From: Dissulfurispira thermophila
Lineage (GTDB): Bacteria > Nitrospirota > Thermodesulfovibrionia > Thermodesulfovibrionales > Dissulfurispiraceae
Reading direction: 5' to 3'
Length of the DNA: 64,000 bases
Assembly (NCBI RefSeq): GCF_014701235.1
Contig: NZ_AP022873.1
Location: 1,736,001-1,800,000, forward strand
Part shown: positions 59,490 to 64,000 of the stretch, piece after piece
Layout of the letters: each line of letters opens with the position of its first letter
Position numbering within the stretch: position 1 is the stretch's first letter
Made by a program: the position numbers and the translations under genes
The notes under the pieces: generated by a model
Databases searched by the model: none
Seen by the model: the letters and a program-made list of their open reading frames with translations, nothing else
What the model was told of the DNA's origin: nothing

Positions 59490-60602
59490 ATGTCAAAAGA
59501 ACTTTGTTATGTAATAGACCAGATTAGCAGAGAAAAAGGTATTTCACGGGATTCTCTATTAAAAGTGCTGGAGGCAGCCCTCCTTTCTGCTGTTCGCAAG
59601 AAATTCGGAGGCAGGACCAACATAGACTTGCGCATAGATCCCAAGACATGCAACATACAGGTCTTCGAGCTTAAACAGATAGTGGAAAAAGTCACAAACA
59701 AAGATGAAGAGATCTCGTTGGAAAAGGCAAAAGAATTATTTCCAGACAAGACAATAGGTGATACGATTGAAATCCCTGTACCCTTGCAGGACTTTGGCAG
59801 GATAGCAGCACAGACAGCAAAGCAGGTAATCTTCCAAAAAGTAAAAGAGGCTGAAAGAGATATCATTTATGATGAGTACAAAGATAAGATTGGGCAGATA
59901 ATCAGCGGCACTGTATTAAGAAAAGAAAAAGGAAACTACTATATCAGTCTTGCAAAAACAGAAGCATGTCTTCCGCAGAAAGAAACTCTGCCTAATGAAA
60001 CCCTTAAAAGAGGGGATATTGTCAAGGCATATCTTTCAGATGTAAAACTGACACCAAAAGGGCCTGTTATAATGCTTTCAAGAACAGATCCAAACTTCGT
60101 TGCTGCCCTTTTTAAGATGGAAGTTCCAGAAATCCATGATGGTGTTGTAGTTATAAAAAGTATTGCAAGAGAGCCAGGTGAAAGGACAAAAATAGCTGTA
60201 TACTCTAAAGACAGTGCTGTAGATGCAGTAGGAGCTTGTGTAGGGATGAAAGGAACAAGGGTGCAGTCTATTGTAAGGGAATTGCGCGGAGAAAGGATCG
60301 ATATAATCCCGTGGAGTGAAGACCCTCGAATATTTGTCGCAAGGGCGCTTACACCCGCAACTGTAGACAGGGTTGGCATAAATGAAGAAGAAAAAACTGC
60401 AATGGTGATTGCCGATGACCAACAGTTATCTCTTGCCATAGGAAAACGCGGGCAGAACATAAAACTGGCTGCAAAACTCACGGGCTGGGAGATAGAGATA
60501 CTAAGCGAATCAGAGTACTCAAAAATCAAGATGGAAGAAACAGATAAATCACTTAATGATGCCATAAAGAGAGAATCAGAGAAATCTGATAAAAATGAGT
60601 AG
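59490..60602 (+). CDS. nusA: Transcription termination/antitermination factor NusA
   Basis: 370 residues from ATG 59490 (AGAGGT eight bases upstream). N-terminal RNA-polymerase-binding domain (1-125), S1 domain (about 130-200, GQIISGTVLRKEKGNYYISL), KH1 and KH2 (about 205-345, VGACVGMKGTRVQSIVRELR GERIDIIPW; AIGKRGQNIKLAAKLTGWEI). There is no acidic C-terminal repeat, as in many non-proteobacteria. infB does not follow; recG does, overlapping by 8 bp. Confidence 0.96.
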   Translation: MSKELCYVIDQISREKGISRDSLLKVLEAALLSAVRKKFGGRTNIDLRIDPKTCNIQVFELKQIVEKVTNKDEEISLEKAKELFPDKTIGDTIEIPVPLQDFGRIAAQTAKQVIFQKVKEAERDIIYDEYKDKIGQIISGTVLRKEKGNYYISLAKTEACLPQKETLPNETLKRGDIVKAYLSDVKLTPKGPVIMLSRTDPNFVAALFKMEVPEIHDGVVVIKSIAREPGERTKIAVYSKDSAVDAVGACVGMKGTRVQSIVRELRGERIDIIPWSEDPRIFVARALTPATVDRVGINEEEKTAMVIADDQQLSLAIGKRGQNIKLAAKLTGWEIEILSESEYSKIKMEETDKSLNDAIKRESEKSDKNE

Positions 60603-62706
60603 TAATGACCTATCATCATCTATTCAGTATATAAAGGGCGTCGGTCCTCAAAAGGCAAGATTACTTGACCGCCTTGGAATAAAGACAGTAAGAGACGCCC
60701 TCTTTTATTTACCTTATAGATATGAAGACAGAAGTTCTATAAAAAAAATAGCACATATCAGGCATGAGGAAGTAAATACTGTTACAGGCAAGATTTTAAA
60801 GACAGATGTCATTACCCCAAATCCAAGGAGACCAAGACTAAAGATATTCGAACTTACCATATCAGACGGAAGTGGGCTTCTTAAGGCAAAATGGTTCAAT
60901 CAAACATACCTAAAAAAGTTATTCAAACCAGAACAGGAAATAATACTATATGGAACAATAAGATACAATTACTGGGGGACAGGTTTTGAAATCATCAATC
61001 CAGAATATGAAATACTGGATGACAATGCAGAATCAAATCCTTCAGCCTTGGGCATACACACAGGCAGAATAGTTCCCATCTATCGCTCAACAGAAGGACT
61101 GAGTCAGAAACAGATAAGAAATATCATGTATTCTGTAATTAACAGTTCTGTGTCAGCTATATCAGATCCTATACCTACAGAAATAACCAGGACATACAAC
61201 CTGCCAAACTTACAGGAAAGCTTATCAAATGTGCATTTCCCTTCTCTATCATCTTCAATAGATGAGTTAAACAAGGGGACAAGCCTTTTTCATCAGAGAC
61301 TATCATTCGACGAACTGCTTACACTCCAACTTGGACTCGCAGCCATTAAAAAAGGAGAAGTCTCAGAAAAAGGCATTTCATTTTCCCCTGACGGCAGACT
61401 GATAAATAAATTACTGAAAAAACTGCCCTTCAAACTCACGAGCGCTCAGGAAAGAGTATTTAAAGATATCCTCAAAGATATGCAGTCACCCACTCCTATG
61501 AACAGGCTCATACAGGGAGATGTAGGGTCAGGAAAGACTATAGTTGCCCTCATGGCAATGCTTGCTGCTCAAGAATGTGGTTATCAGTCCGCATTGATGG
61601 CACCAACAGAGATACTCGCAGAGCAGCATTATATCAATATTCACAGGCTTGTTGAAGATTTGGGATTAAATATCCATATTATTACAGGAAGCAAAAAAAA
61701 CAAAGACATCGAAGTCATTACATCAGGCCGGGCTGATATTGTTATAGGAACACACGCCTTGATTCAAGAAACTATATCATTTAAAAAATTAGGGCTTATT
61801 GTAATAGACGAGCAGCACAGATTTGGCGTAATGCAGAGAGCAACATTAAGAAGAAAAGGTAAAGGCGTAATCCCTGATACATTGATAATGACAGCAACGC
61901 CGATTCCAAGAACACTCGCACTGACACTTTACGGAGACCTTGATTATTCTGTAATAGATGAACTCCCTCCAAACAGAAGTCCTATTATCACAAAACTCTT
62001 TTCTGAAAAAAATAAGAATCAGATATACTCATTAATCGAGGAAGAGACAAAAAAAGGAAGACAGGTGTATGTGGTATATCCTATAATTGAAGAGTCAGAA
62101 AAGACAGATCTTAAATCCGCAATTACAGGTGCAGAGGCATTGCAAAAAATATTCCCTCACCTCAAAGTGAGTTTAATTCATGGAAAGATGAAACCCTTCG
62201 AGAGAGAAGATGTGATGCAGAAATTTAAAAATGGCAATATACATATCCTCGTTTCCACAACAGTAATAGAAGTTGGTGTGGATGTGCCAAATGCAACCCT
62301 AATGGTTATAATACATGCAGAGAGATTTGGCCTTGCTCAGCTGCACCAGTTGAGAGGAAGGGTCGGAAGGGGAAGCAGTCAGTCATATTGTATTTTACTG
62401 GCTTACGGAGAAAGTGCAGATGCAAGAAAGAGGCTTGAGGTAATGGTTAAGACTACAGATGGCTTCAAAATAGCCGAGGAAGATTTGAATATTAGAGGAC
62501 CCGGAGAATTTTTTGGCACGAGGCAATCAGGCATGCCTGATTTGAAGGTTGCAAATCTCTTAAGAGATGCTAAAATACTTGAAATAGCTCGTAAAGAGGC
62601 ATTTTCATTAATTGAAAGGGACCCAACTCTTAAGAATTATCCACAACTTAGAAGGTCTATAGAGGATTTCTGGGGGAAAAGACTTGAGATGTTTAAGACA
62701 GCATAA
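60595..62706 (+). CDS. recG: ATP-dependent DNA helicase RecG
   Basis: 703 residues. The N-terminal wedge/OB domain (about 45-180), then helicase motifs I GDVGSGKT, II VIDEQHRFG, III TATPIPRTLALTLYGDLD, VI and the TRG region (HQLRGRVGRGSSQSYCIL). RecG remodels stalled replication forks and R-loops. Its start lies in the end of nusA. A CCAGAAAGTC/GACTTTCTGG hairpin (about 62719-62741) follows the stop. Confidence 0.96.
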   Translation: MSSNDLSSSIQYIKGVGPQKARLLDRLGIKTVRDALFYLPYRYEDRSSIKKIAHIRHEEVNTVTGKILKTDVITPNPRRPRLKIFELTISDGSGLLKAKWFNQTYLKKLFKPEQEIILYGTIRYNYWGTGFEIINPEYEILDDNAESNPSALGIHTGRIVPIYRSTEGLSQKQIRNIMYSVINSSVSAISDPIPTEITRTYNLPNLQESLSNVHFPSLSSSIDELNKGTSLFHQRLSFDELLTLQLGLAAIKKGEVSEKGISFSPDGRLINKLLKKLPFKLTSAQERVFKDILKDMQSPTPMNRLIQGDVGSGKTIVALMAMLAAQECGYQSALMAPTEILAEQHYINIHRLVEDLGLNIHIITGSKKNKDIEVITSGRADIVIGTHALIQETISFKKLGLIVIDEQHRFGVMQRATLRRKGKGVIPDTLIMTATPIPRTLALTLYGDLDYSVIDELPPNRSPIITKLFSEKNKNQIYSLIEEETKKGRQVYVVYPIIEESEKTDLKSAITGAEALQKIFPHLKVSLIHGKMKPFEREDVMQKFKNGNIHILVSTTVIEVGVDVPNATLMVIIHAERFGLAQLHQLRGRVGRGSSQSYCILLAYGESADARKRLEVMVKTTDGFKIAEEDLNIRGPGEFFGTRQSGMPDLKVANLLRDAKILEIARKEAFSLIERDPTLKNYPQLRRSIEDFWGKRLEMFKTA

Positions 62707-62774
62707 AGCAGGGTATCCAGAAAGTCATAGACTTTCTGGAGTGTGAATGGAGTGATAGAGAAAAGGGGGTTTTT

Positions 62775-63086
62775 ATGTTCAACAGGGTAAAAAAAGATTT
62801 TGATGAGGCAATTGAAAAAATTAAATGGTTTGCCTCCCTACTCTCTGAGAGGATAAGGGTTGAGATCACAGTTTTCAAGCTTCTATACAAATCAGAAGAA
62901 CTAAAGAAACGTAGGGATGAGTTGATGAGAAAGATTGGCGAAGAGGTTTATGCAATGAGGGGAAAAGACAAGAACATATATGCCAACAAAGAAGTGATAG
63001 TCGCCATTAAAGAGCTTGAAACACTCCAACCCGAAATACAAGAGACAATCGAAAAGGCATCGGAGATAAGCAGGATAGTGGCATAG
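62775..63086 (+). CDS. Hypothetical coiled-coil protein
   Basis: 103 residues, almost all helical: DFDEAIEKIKWFASLLSERI RVEITVFKLLYKSEELKKRR DELMRKIGEEVY, then a second helix pair. The first helix is amphipathic. AAAGGGGG precedes the ATG. It resembles short DUF-type helical proteins found next to recG or prepilin peptidase genes but I cannot name the family. 13 bases before pilD. Confidence 0.65.
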   Translation: MFNRVKKDFDEAIEKIKWFASLLSERIRVEITVFKLLYKSEELKKRRDELMRKIGEEVYAMRGKDKNIYANKEVIVAIKELETLQPEIQETIEKASEISRIVA

Positions 63087-63099
63087 CACATTTTGAACT

Positions 63100-63942
63100 A
63101 TGTTGAACTATTTAAACCATTTTGAACTATTATTTTTTATATTAGGCCTCATAGTCGGCTCATTTCTCAATGTCTGCATATACAGATTACCGAGAAATAT
63201 CTCGATAATAAGACCTTCATCATCATGTCCTGTCTGCAACACGGCTATTAAGCCGTGGGACAATATACCTATACTGAGCTATATTTTCTTAAAAGGCAAA
63301 TGCAGAAAATGCGGAGAAAGGATTTCCATTCGCTATCCAATGGTTGAATTGCTGAATGGAATTCTCTATTGGTCAGTCTTCGATTTTTTTGGATTGGGAT
63401 GGCATCTGCCTTTTGTTCTATTCTTTTCATCAGCAATGGTTGTAATAACATTCATTGACCTTGATTTCCAGATAATACCTGATGTAATAACACTTCCCGG
63501 AATTGTCATCGGCATTATATCAGCATCTTTTTTGCTCCCAGATCCTTTCAGCCTTCAGCACCTTTACCCCCACAAATTTCAAGATTTTTTGGGGACCCCA
63601 CCTTCAGCCTTCAGTCTTTCAGTCGTTGGCTTTAGAAATTCCGTTGCAGGGCTATTCCTCGGAGGTGGGTTGTTTTATCTCATTGCAACCCTCAGCAGGG
63701 GCGGAATGGGAGGCGGAGATATTAAATTAATGGCAATGGTGGGCGCATTCATGGGATGGCGAGCTGTTTTCCTCACAACATTCATAGGAAGCCTTTTGGG
63801 CTCTTTGGTGGGCATATTTCTCATGGTTTTTAAAGGAAAGGGAAGAAAGACGAAGATACCATTCGGCCCGTTTCTATCTTTTGGCTCAATAATTACCCTG
63901 TTTTTTGGCGGTGAGATCCTGAAGTGGTATTTCAATGCATAG
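63100..63942 (+). CDS. pilD: Prepilin peptidase / N-methyltransferase
   Basis: 280 residues. GSFLNVCIYRLPRNISIIRP SSSCPVCN and CRKCGERISIRYPMVE give the methylase-type zinc cysteines (two CxxC pairs); the catalytic aspartates lie in IDLDFQIIPDVI and GGGDIKLMAMVGAFMGW. It cleaves and N-methylates type IV pilin or type II secretion prepilins. Residues about 150-175 (FSLQHLYPHKFQDFLGTPPS AFSLSVVG) are extra sequence from repeats at 63544-63622, placed in a loop between helices. Confidence 0.94.
   Translation: MLNYLNHFELLFFILGLIVGSFLNVCIYRLPRNISIIRPSSSCPVCNTAIKPWDNIPILSYIFLKGKCRKCGERISIRYPMVELLNGILYWSVFDFFGLGWHLPFVLFFSSAMVVITFIDLDFQIIPDVITLPGIVIGIISASFLLPDPFSLQHLYPHKFQDFLGTPPSAFSLSVVGFRNSVAGLFLGGGLFYLIATLSRGGMGGGDIKLMAMVGAFMGWRAVFLTTFIGSLLGSLVGIFLMVFKGKGRKTKIPFGPFLSFGSIITLFFGGEILKWYFNA
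63544..63622. repeat. Repeat cluster inside pilD (palindrome copy 4 flanked by CTTCAGCCTTCAG)
   Basis: TTTCAGCCTTCAGCACC and CCTTCAGCCTTCAGTC flank the palindrome at 63565-63599 (TACCCCCACAAATTTC, AAGATTTTTTGGGGACCCC). The CTTCAGCC units equal the intergenic AGGCTGAAGG family. Confidence 0.8.
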
Positions 63943-63974
63943 GCTGAGGTTAAGGTTGAGGTTAAGGACTACCA

Positions 63975-64000
63975 ATGGGATATAATTCATTTGATTTATG
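63975..64000 (+). CDS. Partial CDS at the window end
   Basis: ATG at 63975 follows AAGGACTACCA with good spacing and opens MGYNSFDL before the window ends. Too short to identify. The gap after pilD holds GAGGTTAAGGTTGAGGTTAA tandem repeats. Confidence 0.35.

Overview
The window looks like a chromosomal stretch of an AT-rich anaerobic bacterium. The gene content (DsrE/F/H-like sulfur relay, YeeE/YedE transporter, TauE-type exporter, DUF2318 ABC system, monoheme beta-propeller, many small degenerate intergenic repeats) would fit Nitrospirota such as Thermodesulfovibrionia or a related lineage. This placement is an inference from gene content, not a measured phylogeny. TGA is an ordinary stop here: tolC, the RND pump and the zinc-ribbon gene all end in TGA.

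Layout. 0-14.4 kb is an accessory region. It holds decayed gene fragments, an orphan CRISPR array (9 repeats), a DUF2318/ABC operon, a cytochrome-like beta-propeller gene, a lambda O-like replication gene containing seven 22-bp iterons, two convergent restriction-modification pairs, a duplicated lipoprotein gene and an internally deleted insertion element. Nearly identical ~85-100 bp repeats lie near both ends (123-206 and 14305-14404). 14.9-22 kb carries a LigD-type phosphoesterase and an arsR-tolC-MFP-RND efflux operon. 22-25.4 kb holds trmJ, a small secreted protein and the most striking locus: a DsrE-DsrF-DsrH-like trio followed by a YeeE/YedE transporter. The transporter's reading frame is intact only if two TGA codons, at two conserved cysteine positions, are read through, most simply as selenocysteine.

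25.4-37.4 kb contains kup, VapBC-like and AbiE-like toxin-antitoxin pairs, two adjacent genes collapsed by internal deletions (P-type ATPase, alpha-glucan phosphorylase), a DUF4258/DUF2283 pair lodged in a duplicated DUF202 gene, an NhaD/ArsB-type transporter with a CBS protein, and a GntR-TauE-DUF1634-UspA cluster. 37.8-42.8 kb has threonine ammonia-lyase, a broken PhnD-like binding protein, a hybrid histidine kinase and a CopZ-like chaperone.

42.8-53 kb is a minus-strand translation and lipoprotein-export block: lysS, lolC/E, lolD, thrS, infC, rpmI, rplT, pheS, pheT. thrS and infC appear to use AUU and AUA starts; ThrRS lacks its TGS domain and PheT lacks its tRNA-binding OB domain. 53-64 kb is mostly plus strand: mgtC-like, tpiA, secG, an ABC-2 exporter with a DUF3786 protein, rimP-nusA-recG, a coiled-coil protein and pilD.

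A genome-scale theme is repeat invasion. Short palindromes sit in frame inside pheT, rimP, pilD and a transposition ATPase, and low-complexity tracts shared with intergenic DNA occur in frame inside trmJ, lolC, pheT, the RND pump and pilD.
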